Source: an uncultured Methylophilaceae bacterium (GTDB lineage Bacteria > Pseudomonadota > Gammaproteobacteria > Burkholderiales > Methylophilaceae). From it: a stretch of DNA of 46,156 nucleotides. The notes beneath the pieces were generated by a model. It saw nothing but the letters and a program-made list of their open reading frames with translations, was not told the DNA's origin and did not search any database. Below, piece by piece: positions 36,241 to 44,829 of this stretch (its first letter is position 1; every line of letters starts with the position of its first letter). The stretch lies in contig CAIPBJ010000044.1 in the NCBI GenBank assembly GCA_903863255.1, positions 1-46,156 of the forward strand, written 5' to 3'. The position numbers were made by a program, and so were the translations under genes.

Positions 36241-37764
36241 ATGTCTGAAAATTTCACTTTGTCCCTTTTTTTGATAAGCATATTCATTCCATTAATTGCA
36301 CTTTTCGTCACTAATTTCAATCTAAGGTGGGAATTGGCAAGTGGTTTGAGTCTTATAGGGTTAATCTCGACGCTGCTTGGTTTAGCGAATGCTTTGGCTA
36401 ATCCGGGTATGATTTTAAAGTCAACCCTGTTTCTCTTTGATCACCTCTCTGTATCAATGCTAGTTTTGATACAACTTATCGCCTATGTTGTACTTGGCTA
36501 CGCAAAATCCAATTTTGAGAATGATGAAAGCAACCAGCGATTTCTTTTTTGGCTGATGCTTACAGTCTTTTCCGTCATGTTTACAGTATCCAGTAACCAT
36601 TTGATTGGTTTCTGGTTGGGTTGGGTTTTGATTAGTTTAAGCATGCATCAATTGCTCACTTTTTATCCTGAACGTTATCGCGCAGTTCTTGCAGCACATA
36701 AGAAATTCATTTTTGCAAGAATAGCAGAGACTCTGCTTGCCATCGCTTTCTGCCTTCTTGCCTATCATCATAAAACATTTTATGTAAGCGATATTCTCAG
36801 TCAATATCCCAATAGTAATATGGATTGGGACATACAAGCCGCAACCATCTTGATAGCAATTGTGGCAGTCATTAAATGTGCACAACTTCCTATGCATGGC
36901 TGGCTGATCCAGGTGGTTGAATCACCCACACCGGTTTCAGCGATCCTTCATGCTGGGATTATCAATTTAGGCGGCTTTCTAATTCTCAGATTCGCAGTGC
37001 TTGTTGATCACTCGATAATCGCAAGAATTCTGATTCTTTTAATATCAGGCATAACAATGGTGCTAGCTGCCTTGATCATGATGACGAGAGTTAGCATCAA
37101 GGTAAGATTGGCTTGGTCAACTTTATCTCAGATGGGGTTGATGCTGGTTGAATGTGCCTTAGGGTTATATGGCATTGCATTTCTGCATATAGTTGCTCAT
37201 TCTTTCTATAAGGCACACGCATTCTTGACTGCAGGCGAAGTTGTAAAGTTTTATAAAGAAGATCTTCATACTCCGCTTAAAACCACAAGTTTGTCTACTT
37301 GGGTAATCTTTACTTTCCTAACTGCTTTAATATTGATTCCTTCGATAACGCTATTGGGGATGACAACCCCATTTAGTCCTTGGATGCTGATTGGCTTAGC
37401 CTTAAGTTGCACTTTTGCATTCCAAGGAAACAATCAGAGCAGGTTTATTATGCTGATTTCAGCTTTATTGATGGTAAGTAGTTACTCCATACTCAAATCA
37501 ACTGCAGGTCACTGGATCAACATCGATCGAAGTACCTATCTGTTTCTTGGAGACCTCTGGGTAGCTTCCCTCTTGATTTTTCTATTCCTTGTCTATCTTG
37601 TGATCAATTTATACCCAGGGAGACCACTCACCCTAAGGACGTTCAGATTGCTGAATGCCGGATTCTATCTAGATGAATGGTCAACCAAGATCACTCTCAG
37701 ACTATGGCCCATATCCATACCAAAACGAACCAATATAACCAATCATACAAAGGAACAACCTTGA
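36241..37764 (+). CDS. dabB: DabB, membrane subunit of DAB inorganic-carbon pump
   Basis: A 507-residue membrane protein of the complex I NuoL/MrpA antiporter family (Proton_antipo_M). It has about 14 helices, with the family core PMHGWLIQVVESPTPVSAIL at about residues 219-238 and a lysine-bearing segment following. DabB conducts cations across the membrane and energises the cytosolic carbonic-anhydrase-like DabA, so that CO2 is trapped as bicarbonate. It overlaps dabA by one base (TGATG at 37762-37766). It is divergent from a LysR gene. Assignment is firm because of the dabA partner; alone it would be called a generic NADH dehydrogenase-like protein. Confidence 0.92.
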   Translation: MSENFTLSLFLISIFIPLIALFVTNFNLRWELASGLSLIGLISTLLGLANALANPGMILKSTLFLFDHLSVSMLVLIQLIAYVVLGYAKSNFENDESNQRFLFWLMLTVFSVMFTVSSNHLIGFWLGWVLISLSMHQLLTFYPERYRAVLAAHKKFIFARIAETLLAIAFCLLAYHHKTFYVSDILSQYPNSNMDWDIQAATILIAIVAVIKCAQLPMHGWLIQVVESPTPVSAILHAGIINLGGFLILRFAVLVDHSIIARILILLISGITMVLAALIMMTRVSIKVRLAWSTLSQMGLMLVECALGLYGIAFLHIVAHSFYKAHAFLTAGEVVKFYKEDLHTPLKTTSLSTWVIFTFLTALILIPSITLLGMTTPFSPWMLIGLALSCTFAFQGNNQSRFIMLISALLMVSSYSILKSTAGHWINIDRSTYLFLGDLWVASLLIFLFLVYLVINLYPGRPLTLRTFRLLNAGFYLDEWSTKITLRLWPISIPKRTNITNHTKEQP

Positions 37765-40154
37765 TGAATTCTCAAAATATTCTAAAAAGGAACAAAATCG
37801 ACAGCTTACTTGATGCTGTCAAAACTGCTTGCGATCGCATACCGCCTTCTTGGCCTCTGGATCAATCGATTGCAGTTAACCCTTGGTGGAACTGGCGTGA
37901 CATGAATATAAAAAATGTCAGTGCCAGTCTTAAGGCAATCAACGATATTGATTTGCTTATGCCTAAATCCTACTACCGTGAATTATTGGAAAAACAGATA
38001 AAACCGGAACACATTGTCAAAGCAATGAATGAGTTAAATTCCGAATCCAGCTTTGAAGATCTGTTAGCGTTTCTGCAAGAATCAGATTCTCAAATAAACG
38101 GCAAATGGCTTCATATCGGTGACCTACTCGATAATGATCCATCACGTTCGAATAAAATGCCTTGGCATGACGAAATCGTGCATCAAATCAGCCAGTTTTG
38201 TGCCCTATATTTTCAGTACCCAGAACAAATGGTCACTTGCTCCAGTCAAGTTCTAGGATTGTATCAAGGTTGGCTGGATGTGCTCTCTGGTGATAAAGGT
38301 ATCTCCACACTCATGGACGAGCCTGAATTTTACCTTCAATTTGCGAATTTACCTGATTCATTGGAACATGCCTTCGATTCATTCTCACAAGAGTTTCTGG
38401 ACTTCCCTTTTTCTGAAGAAGACCTTACTGAATATGTTTACTCGCTTCTTGTCGATGTTTATGGCTGGGCAACATGGATAGCATATAAAGTATGGCAATC
38501 AACACTTAATGGGATTTCTAGCGAATTATTGCTTGAGCTTGCTGCAATCAGACTAACTTGGGAGTTAATTCTTCTAAGGCACATAAAATCGAAGTCAAAA
38601 GGACAGTATGAAAAACTCAAAAGACTGGTTATGGATCAATTCGAGATTTATCATGTTTCTAAAAGACAATGTAAGGAATACCAATCTAAGTTATGGATAT
38701 TTCAACGTGCTTTGGAATACTCCTATCAGGAAGAGATTCAGAAAAAGCTTGTATCAAGTTATAAAATACCAATCGACAGGCCTTCTCTTCAGGCCGTTTT
38801 TTGCATAGATGTTAGATCAGAGCCCATTAGGCGTGCGCTGGAAAGTCAGGACCCGGGTATACAAACGTACGGTTTTGCTGGATTCTTCGGCTTACCCATC
38901 GCATACTCTGAAAATGGAAGTACAGAGTCAACGCCTCAGTTGCCAGGTCTGTTTAAACCGTCACTGATTGTTAAGCCTAATAAAAGAGAAAATGATAGTT
39001 TTCTAAAGCGTTTTAAATGGAAACGAATCGCTGAATCTGCCCCCTCGGCTTTTGGCTTTGTCGAGTCATTTGGGATATTTAAATCTATCTCTCTTTTTAA
39101 AGCTTCGGAAGTCTCCTCATCAAGATCATTTAACAATGTAACTTGGGATATCTTAAGAGAAGGCAGGCAATTGGATTTCAAGGAAATGGCAGAACTTGCA
39201 TATGGCATATTGCAGTCTATCGGCTTTAGGCAATCATGGTCAAAATATGTACTGCTGGTTGGACATGGCAGTCAGTCATCCAATAATCCGCATTCATCAA
39301 GTCTGGACTGCGGCGCATGTGGCGGTCAATCAGGTGAGATCAACGCCAGAGTGCTAGCCCAAATCCTTAACCATCGTTCCGTGCGAAGAGAGCTGGATCT
39401 TCTCAACTATTCAATCCCTGATGAGACTGTATTTGTTTCGGCTTTACACAATACCACAACAGATCAAATCACCGTGTTCGAAGACGTTATTCCGAAAGAA
39501 ATTCAGTCATGGCTGGATTCTGCAAAACAATTGGCCCAGACAAAAAGAGCAAGCCAATTTGAATTAAATTCCAGCTCTGGAAAAAAGCTCAATCAACTTT
39601 TTATTAGAAGAAGTAAAGATTGGGCGCAACTCAGACCAGAGTGGGGGCTGGCAAATAATGCATCTTTAATCATTGGTCCAAGATATTTAACCAAAGATAT
39701 CGACCTCGATGGCAGGAGTTTTTTACATGACTATGATTCGATGTTTGACTCGGATGCAACTGGACTTGAAAAGATCATGACAGCACCAATGATTGTTACC
39801 AACTGGATAAATCTCCAATATTATGCCTCGGTCACAGATAACCAAATGTATGGAAGTGGCAACAAGATGCTTCATAATGTTGTGGCCAATCATATTGGTG
39901 TTTTTGAAGGCAATGGTGGGGACTTAAGGGTTGGCTTACCATTGCAATCCATTCATGATGGCAGGTCTTGGCGACATCAACCAATCCGGTTGTCCGTATA
40001 TATCAGTGCTCCCTTGGAAACAATTTCCTCAATCATAAAAAAGCATCAGACTCTAAAACTCCTGATTGAAAATGAATGGATATTCATCATTCAATATGAA
40101 CACAAACAGAACACCTTCATGCAATATAAACCATCGGGTTGGGTTCATATATAA
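37764..40154 (+). CDS. dabA: DabA (DUF2309), carbonic-anhydrase-like subunit of DAB pump
   Basis: A 796-residue peripheral membrane protein that hydrates CO2 to bicarbonate in one direction when coupled to DabB. The zinc ligands of the beta-carbonic-anhydrase-like site can be placed: Cys347 and Asp349 in FCIDVRSEPIRRALE, and His501 (VGHGSQS) with Cys516 (LDCGACGGQSGE). The 15-residue His-Cys spacing equals that of the studied Halothiobacillus enzyme. The start is set at 37764 by the dabB overlap and an AAGGA upstream; an earlier in-frame ATG inside dabB (37677) gives 29 extra residues not conserved in style. Bicarbonate from this pump could feed both PEP carboxylase and an autotrophic pathway not in the window. 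Confidence 0.95.
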   Translation: MNSQNILKRNKIDSLLDAVKTACDRIPPSWPLDQSIAVNPWWNWRDMNIKNVSASLKAINDIDLLMPKSYYRELLEKQIKPEHIVKAMNELNSESSFEDLLAFLQESDSQINGKWLHIGDLLDNDPSRSNKMPWHDEIVHQISQFCALYFQYPEQMVTCSSQVLGLYQGWLDVLSGDKGISTLMDEPEFYLQFANLPDSLEHAFDSFSQEFLDFPFSEEDLTEYVYSLLVDVYGWATWIAYKVWQSTLNGISSELLLELAAIRLTWELILLRHIKSKSKGQYEKLKRLVMDQFEIYHVSKRQCKEYQSKLWIFQRALEYSYQEEIQKKLVSSYKIPIDRPSLQAVFCIDVRSEPIRRALESQDPGIQTYGFAGFFGLPIAYSENGSTESTPQLPGLFKPSLIVKPNKRENDSFLKRFKWKRIAESAPSAFGFVESFGIFKSISLFKASEVSSSRSFNNVTWDILREGRQLDFKEMAELAYGILQSIGFRQSWSKYVLLVGHGSQSSNNPHSSSLDCGACGGQSGEINARVLAQILNHRSVRRELDLLNYSIPDETVFVSALHNTTTDQITVFEDVIPKEIQSWLDSAKQLAQTKRASQFELNSSSGKKLNQLFIRRSKDWAQLRPEWGLANNASLIIGPRYLTKDIDLDGRSFLHDYDSMFDSDATGLEKIMTAPMIVTNWINLQYYASVTDNQMYGSGNKMLHNVVANHIGVFEGNGGDLRVGLPLQSIHDGRSWRHQPIRLSVYISAPLETISSIIKKHQTLKLLIENEWIFIIQYEHKQNTFMQYKPSGWVHI

Positions 40155-40279
40155 AACTTATCAATTCATTAAAAATTAGAAATTGGATTTATTAAAATAG
40201 GCGCCACATAATGCATGCTAGTGACCTGATTGCAGGATTCAAATGTAGTAAATAAAATCTAAAGATAAGGAGTAACAAT

Positions 40280-40354
40280 ATGCATAAACAAAGGATGCAC
40301 ATTAAAGGAAACTTTATTTTAAATTATTTTATCAATCAAATTCTAACCAAATAA
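40280..40354 (+). CDS. Possible 24-residue leader peptide before dps
   Basis: A short frame with a near-perfect ribosome site (TAAGGAG seven bases before the ATG) codes for a 24-residue basic and hydrophobic peptide (MHKQRMHIKGNFIL...). It lies in the 233-base gap between dabA and dps and ends 33 bases before dps. It could be a leader peptide or a small protein. The strong Shine-Dalgarno is the only evidence; the peptide resembles nothing I know. Low certainty. Confidence 0.35.
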   Translation: MHKQRMHIKGNFILNYFINQILTK

Positions 40355-40387
40355 ACCGGTAATTCTTAGAATACGAGAGGAAAAGTC

Positions 40388-40885
40388 ATGTCAAATAAAT
40401 CAAGCAAACTTAATAAAATAGATATTGGCATTAACGAAAAGGACCGTCAGGCTATTGCAGATGGGTTATCAAAATTGCTAGCTGACACTTATACCCTATA
40501 CTTAACAACCCATAACTTTCATTGGAACGTGACTGGCCCAATGTTTAATACGCTTCATGTCATGTTCATGGCGCAATACACCGAACTATGGAATGCTGTT
40601 GATCCAATTGCAGAGCGAATTCGTTCCTTAGGGCATTTTGCACCAGGTTCTTATGACCAATTCTCAAAATTGACTTCTTTACCAGATGTACCCGCCACGC
40701 CCCCAAAAGCGACTGATATGATCAGAACATTGGTTAAAGGGCATGAGGCGGTTGCAAGAACAGCTAGACGGATTTTCAATTTGGCGGGTAGTGCTAATGA
40801 TCAACCAACAGCTGACCTTTTAACTCAACGACTTGATATTCATGAAAAAACCGCTTGGATGTTAAGAAGTCTTCTGGAAGAGTGA
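40388..40885 (+). CDS. dps: Dps-type ferritin/DNA-protecting protein
   Basis: A 165-residue ferritin-like protein that stores iron using peroxide and shields DNA in starvation. The ferroxidase segment [24 protein letters not shown] (about residues 37-60) with its conserved His-x3-W pattern, and the acidic helix [21 protein letters not shown] (about 61-81) with its Asp and Glu ligands, are clear. The N-terminus is Lys-rich ([10 protein letters not shown]), as in DNA-binding Dps. AGAGGA lies before the ATG. A stem-loop at 40979-41011 follows. Regulation by OxyR or a stationary-phase sigma factor is typical but not visible. Confidence 0.94.
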   Translation: MSNKSSKLNKIDIGINEKDRQAIADGLSKLLADTYTLYLTTHNFHWNVTGPMFNTLHVMFMAQYTELWNAVDPIAERIRSLGHFAPGSYDQFSKLTSLPDVPATPPKATDMIRTLVKGHEAVARTARRIFNLAGSANDQPTADLLTQRLDIHEKTAWMLRSLLEE

Positions 40886-40978
40886 TTGTCAAAATCTGCG
40901 TTAAGCCAGTATTTTGATTTCGACTAATTGTACCTGGTTAGGCATTAACATTTGCCTAATGCTTGATAAATTACCTAT

Positions 40979-41011
40979 CCCCCACTCAGGAAAGCATGGC
41001 TGCGGTGGGGG
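40979..41011 (+). terminator. Terminator-like hairpin after dps
   Basis: CCCCCAC (40979-40985) and GTGGGGG (41005-41011) pair over a 19-nt loop, then GCTCTTTT follows. A second small inverted repeat, TTAGGCA/TGCCTAA (40938-40959), lies just before it. Likely the end of the dps transcript. Confidence 0.55.
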
Positions 41012-41078
41012 GCTCTTTTAAATGATCGGTGCTTGGCCGAAATCCCGACATTCATTGTGGAAAGACGGCCACAATCAA

Positions 41079-42128
41079 CTACGACTTTAATGATTCCATA
41101 TCTATAACAAATCGATACTTTACATCACTTTTGAGAATGCGTTCGTAGGCTTCATTGATTTTCTGGATTGGGATTAATTCAATATCAGATGTAATATTGT
41201 GCTCAGCACAAAAATCCAACATCTCTTGTGTTTCCTTAATTCCACCAATTAGCGAACCAGCCAATTGTCGACGTTTGAATATAAGATTGGCTATACTCGG
41301 GCTTGGATGGGGGCTATCTGGAACGCCTACCAAACACATTGTTCCATCACGTTTCAACAAAGCCATAAATTGGTCTAGATCATGTGGAGCCGCAACGGTA
41401 TTCAATATAAAATCTAACGTACCAGAAACTTTGCTCATTTCATCCTGGTTCCTTGAGATAACGACCTCATCAGCTCCAAGGCGCTTCGCATCCAATGCCT
41501 TTTCCGGGGACGTCGTGAAAAGTACAACGTATGCTCCCATCGCATGGGCAATTTTGACAGCCATGTGGCCAAGTCCGCCTAAACCAACGATTCCTACATG
41601 ATCACCTCTTTTTATATTCCAATGACGCAGTGGCGAGTAGGTTGTGATACCGGCACACAAAAGTGGTGCGACTGCAGGCAGGTTTAGCTTATCTGAAACA
41701 TTTAATACGAAGCGCTGATCTACCACTACAGAATCTGAATATCCACCATAAGTGCTTAATCCATTATGTATGTCAGGACTGTTGTAGGTATAAACACATG
41801 AATTACAAAACTGCTCAAGATGATCTTGGCAATCAGGGCAATGGCCGCATGAATCCACCATGCAACCCACCCCTGCCAAATCGCCTACCTTAAATTCATT
41901 TACTGACTTTCCCACTTTAGTGACACGACCAACAATTTCATGTCCAGGCACCATGGGGTACATAGAATTACCCCATTCATTTCTGGCTTGATGGATATCG
42001 CTATGACAAACGCCACAATATAAAATTTCTATCTGGACATCATTCACACCCACATCTCTTCGTTCAAACTGAAATGGAGCGAGTGGTTTATTTGGCTCAT
42101 ATGCAGCATAGGCAATACTTTTTTTCAT
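41079..42128 (-). CDS. Zinc-dependent alcohol dehydrogenase (YahK/CAD-like)
   Basis: A medium-chain dehydrogenase of 349 residues. Catalytic zinc ligands are Cys41 (CGVCHSDIHQARN) and the pair His63-Glu64 (VPGHEIVG); the structural zinc site is the four-Cys lobe CMVDSCGHCPDCQDHLEQFC. The Rossmann motif is VGLGGLGHMAVKIAHAMGA (about residues 178-196), and a segment matching NADP use (TTSPEKALDAKRLGADE) follows. Best analogues are the NADPH-dependent aldehyde reductases such as YahK and plant cinnamyl alcohol dehydrogenases. It likely reduces aldehydes in the cytosol. Convergent with dps, and no other related genes are beside it. Confidence 0.92.
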   Translation of the reverse strand: MKKSIAYAAYEPNKPLAPFQFERRDVGVNDVQIEILYCGVCHSDIHQARNEWGNSMYPMVPGHEIVGRVTKVGKSVNEFKVGDLAGVGCMVDSCGHCPDCQDHLEQFCNSCVYTYNSPDIHNGLSTYGGYSDSVVVDQRFVLNVSDKLNLPAVAPLLCAGITTYSPLRHWNIKRGDHVGIVGLGGLGHMAVKIAHAMGAYVVLFTTSPEKALDAKRLGADEVVISRNQDEMSKVSGTLDFILNTVAAPHDLDQFMALLKRDGTMCLVGVPDSPHPSPSIANLIFKRRQLAGSLIGGIKETQEMLDFCAEHNITSDIELIPIQKINEAYERILKSDVKYRFVIDMESLKS

Positions 42129-42369
42129 TTCTGCTCTTTCAATCTATAGTTATGTAATTCAGACTGATCACTAGCACACAGCCAACCATGACCCTATTTT
42201 GCCCCTTGAACTTCAGTGCTTCGTTTAAATACCGTCCAACATCCATATGATGATTGTCAGAACGGTAATTTAAAAGAATCCGAAGATATCAAATTTCACT
42301 ATTATCTTTTTACCAGCACTCATTCCTGATTGGGCGTAGGCTAAGTTATCTCGCAGTGGGGTACACTTT

Positions 42370-42615
42370 CTACTTGCTATGACTACCGTCACATAATGCT
42401 TGATTACCGGATTTCTTACAGCCACAGAAAAATACAGTTTTATTTTCTGTTGCTTTATATTCTACTGGTGTGAACGGCGTACCTTGATGTGAGCCATCAC
42501 AAAATGGTTGAGACTTACTTTTTCCGCAAGAGCACCAGTAATAACTTTTACCAGATTCGACATCTACTGCATAAGGTGAATTTCTTGGGCTTTCTGGTTT
42601 CATCATATTCTCCAA
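42370..42615 (-). CDS. CDGSH iron-sulfur domain protein (two motifs)
   Basis: An 81-residue cytosolic protein with two CDGSH-type cluster-binding motifs: CSCGKSKSQPFCDGSH (about 28-43) and CGCKKSGNQALCDGSH (about 64-79). Each has the 3Cys-1His ligand set that binds a redox-active 2Fe-2S cluster, as in mitoNEET and the tandem-CDGSH bacterial family. Such proteins take part in iron-sulfur or redox control, but the precise role is open. It follows yceI after 11 bases on the same strand, so they share a transcript, and both follow marR. Confidence 0.93.
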   Translation of the reverse strand: MENMMKPESPRNSPYAVDVESGKSYYWCSCGKSKSQPFCDGSHQGTPFTPVEYKATENKTVFFCGCKKSGNQALCDGSHSK

Positions 42616-42626
42616 TATTAATTTAA

Positions 42627-43193
42627 TTACTCTTTTACTGCCTCGACAGGTATATCAATTGTTACTTCATCACTCACATAAGGAACGTGTTTACCCATGT
42701 TGAAGTCTGTTCTTTTAACAACCGCAGTAGCATTGGCACCGCAAGCATCTTTTTTAACGATCGGATGAGGCATGCACAGGAATGAAGTTACCTCAAATGT
42801 AACTGGCTTGCTAATCCCTTTTATCGTTAGCGTCCCATCGATTGAAGCGAGCTTATCACCTTTGAAGGTAAGCTTATTTGAAGTAAATGTTGCAGTAGGG
42901 AATTTTGAAGTATTAAAGAAATCTTCAGCTTGAATATGTTCATTAAATAATGGATACCCCGTATTGACAGAGGTCATATCAATAGTCACATCCACAGAAC
43001 CTTGCTTGGTTTCCTTATCCAAAACAATTTTGCCTGAAGTTTTATCAAACTTGCTTAACTGTGTTGAATAACCAAAATGACTGTATGAAAACCTGGGCAT
43101 TGTATGGTTACCATCGATAATATAGGTTTCAGGTGCTGCAGATGAAATGTTTGATAAAAGTGCTAAAGTTAATGCCAATAAACTACGTTTCAT
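42627..43193 (-). CDS. YceI-family periplasmic protein
   Basis: A 188-residue exported lipocalin-like protein. The signal peptide MKRSLLALTLALLSNISSA (about residues 1-19) is followed by ETYIIDGNHTMPRFSYSHFGYST and by the VDVTIDMTSVNTG and FPTATFTSNKLTF strands, all typical of YceI. The family binds isoprenoid or amphiphilic lipids in the periplasm; ligand here unknown. The start at 43193 has a perfect AAAGGAG. It stands between marR and the CDGSH gene, so it is likely induced by a MarR ligand, perhaps an antibiotic-like or redox-active compound. Confidence 0.93.
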   Translation of the reverse strand: MKRSLLALTLALLSNISSAAPETYIIDGNHTMPRFSYSHFGYSTQLSKFDKTSGKIVLDKETKQGSVDVTIDMTSVNTGYPLFNEHIQAEDFFNTSKFPTATFTSNKLTFKGDKLASIDGTLTIKGISKPVTFEVTSFLCMPHPIVKKDACGANATAVVKRTDFNMGKHVPYVSDEVTIDIPVEAVKE

Positions 43194-43215
43194 GATTACT
43201 CCTTTGATAAAAAAT

Positions 43216-43641
43216 TTAATTCGTCTTTTCAATTGCTTCTCTTAAGCGTTTTAATGAATGAGTCAATTGATCCATTTCATTTTTTGAAAGTTGGTCAAAC
43301 GCTCTAGATAAAAATTGACCATGCTTTGGAAAAACTTGCTTAAACAGGAGGTTCCCAGTCTCAGTAAGCGTTACCCTTTGACTTCGCGCGTCTTCTGAAT
43401 TCACACATCGAGAAATCAATCCTTTCTCTTCTAGCCGATCCAGAATTCCAGTTAAGGTACCTTTGGTAATCAATGTCTTCTGTCCCAACTCCTTGCATGT
43501 CATTGGTGGTTGATTACCCAACGTAGCAATTAAATCAAACTGAGGTGGGGTTAATCCAAATGATCGAACATGCGATCCGGAAAAACTCTCGAAGGCTTGG
43601 TAACTTCTTGCAAGCTCTCTAATTAAAGGTAAAAAATCCAT
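43216..43641 (-). CDS. MarR-family transcriptional regulator
   Basis: A 141-residue winged-helix repressor. The wing and recognition helix LGQKTLITKGTLTGILDRLEEKGLISRCVNSEDARSQRVTLTE (about residues 51-93) is the MarR core, and LLFKQVFPKHG marks the helical dimer part. It is upstream of yceI and CDGSH genes (22- and 11-base gaps) on the same strand. A large palindrome just upstream of its start (43654-43700) is the likely operator, giving autoregulation. The inducer is not known. Confidence 0.92.
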   Translation of the reverse strand: MDFLPLIRELARSYQAFESFSGSHVRSFGLTPPQFDLIATLGNQPPMTCKELGQKTLITKGTLTGILDRLEEKGLISRCVNSEDARSQRVTLTETGNLLFKQVFPKHGQFLSRAFDQLSKNEMDQLTHSLKRLREAIEKTN

Positions 43642-43653
43642 TGTGAATAGGTA

Positions 43654-43700
43654 ATATTAGTTCTAATTAGAACCATTATAGTACTAATTAGAACTAATAT
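43654..43700. promoter_or_regulatory. Large nested palindrome, MarR operator
   Basis: ATATTAGTTCTAATTAG (43654-43670) and its exact reverse complement CTAATTAGAACTAATAT (43684-43700) are separated by 13 bases. Inside, GTTCTAATTAGAAC (43660-43673) is a perfect palindrome and GTACTAATTAGAAC (43681-43694) a near copy 21 bases away, two turns of the helix. It begins 13 bases before marR. Two MarR dimers could bind side by side. The rest of the 316-base gap (43642-43957) holds no gene I can support. Confidence 0.75.
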
Positions 43701-43957
43701 GCAACAATCATTTTTTATAAGTTGTTTTTAACTTTTAATATGATTTCGATTTCAATTTGGAACCGGCTCACCAAACCAATAAGAGAAACCCAAATACACA
43801 AGAAAGGGTTTATAAGTCATTTCAATTCACTCTATTAAACAAATTAAGTCCCTAAGGCAAATTAATTCTTGATGATAGAAATCAAAGGACATAATATAAA
43901 TGGTTATTATTGACAGGTTGGTCTTAGTAAAACTTAATAAAAAGAAAAGGGAAATAG

Positions 43958-44464
43958 ATGAATCAAAACAAAAAAATACCGTCCATAGTTTTACTCGGCA
44001 TGTTGTTGAATGGATGTGCATCAATTACAGGAACTACCGGACAAAGTGTTTCGCTACAAACTAAAGAGACAAGTGGGTCCGAAGTGGTTGGCGCAAGATG
44101 TGATCTAACAAATTCAAAAGGAACTTGGTTTGTTACGACCCCGGGATCAGCATCGATTCATCGATCCAATGATGACTTGATAGTACTTTGCAAAAAAGAT
44201 GGGATGGATAGTGGACGCGTTTCAGTAGTTTCTGCCACAAAAGGGTCTATGTGGGGAAATATCGTTTTTGGTGGAGGAGTCGGAGCAATTATCGATCATA
44301 GTAATGGTTCAGCTTACGAGTATCCGACTTTAATTGATGTTGTAATGGGACAAACTGGAAGAATTGAACCTCCAAAGTCCGAACAACCTCAAACTGACAA
44401 TCCCATGATGGGGGCCCCTGCCTCAAAACAGCCCTCTGAAATAGTGAGTCAGGAAAAAAACTAG
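43958..44464 (+). CDS. Lipoprotein of unknown function
   Basis: A 168-residue predicted lipoprotein. The signal ends in the lipobox LLNGC with Cys20. After it come TGQSVSLQTKETSGSEVVGARCDL, FVTTPGSASIHRS and LCKKDGMDSG, an envelope-protein style seen in many proteobacterial lipoproteins with no assigned role; a C-terminal GGGVGAIIDHSNG and a proline-rich tail follow. Two further Cys may form a disulfide. Only the AAGGGAAATAG stretch supports the start. No partner is evident. Terminators follow at 44552. Confidence 0.8.
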   Translation: MNQNKKIPSIVLLGMLLNGCASITGTTGQSVSLQTKETSGSEVVGARCDLTNSKGTWFVTTPGSASIHRSNDDLIVLCKKDGMDSGRVSVVSATKGSMWGNIVFGGGVGAIIDHSNGSAYEYPTLIDVVMGQTGRIEPPKSEQPQTDNPMMGAPASKQPSEIVSQEKN

Positions 44465-44551
44465 TCGAATAAAAGACTATGCATGACAAGGGACTGGTTA
44501 CTGACCAGGTCTATCAGGATGAGCAAAAGAAATTAATAGACCCCAAATAAA

Positions 44552-44579
44552 TAATAAGGTGCTTAATCGCACCTTATTA
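44552..44579. terminator. Hairpin after the lipoprotein gene
   Basis: TAATAAGGTGC (44552-44562) and GCACCTTATTA (44569-44579) form an 11-bp perfect stem with a 6-nt loop, 88 bases after the lipoprotein stop. T-runs are moderate on both sides. Confidence 0.65.
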
Positions 44580-44706
44580 CATTACAAGTCTTAATGAATA
44601 AATTCGATATAGAACCATATAATTCAATTACTTAACTGATCATGATTTAGACAAATCCTGTATGCTTTTTTGCTTTGAACTAGTAGATTGATTCGTCAAT
44701 GTTGAA

Positions 44707-44730
44707 ATCAATCATTTTTTAGTGATTGAT
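44707..44730. repeat. Inverted repeat in the gap before the tRNA fragment
   Basis: ATCAATCA (44707-44714) and TGATTGAT (44723-44730) pair perfectly over an 8-nt loop in the gene-free stretch 44580-44762. No T-run follows, and the function is unclear. Confidence 0.3.
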
Positions 44731-44762
44731 GTTTGAAAAAATTGATAGTGCAGAAAAAATTA

Positions 44763-44797
44763 AAAAAGCCCCAAAGCTATGTGCAGTGGGGCTTTTT
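44763..44797 (-). terminator. Intrinsic terminator, downstream of the tRNA-Lys fragment
   Basis: On the minus strand the arms are AAAAAGCCCCA and TGGGGCTTTTT (11 bp perfect) with a T-run. It stands 32 bases beyond the CCA end of the tRNA fragment at 44830-44832, the normal place of a tRNA terminator. It therefore belongs to the original chromosomal tRNA gene. Confidence 0.85.
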
Positions 44798-44829
44798 GAG
44801 GTTTTATGATGCTTTATGAAACCTTGAAT

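Noticed and set aside
43827-44024. 65-residue minus-strand open frame before the lipoprotein gene
   Set aside because: AT-rich, no ribosome site, and it runs into the signal-peptide region of the real gene on the other strand.
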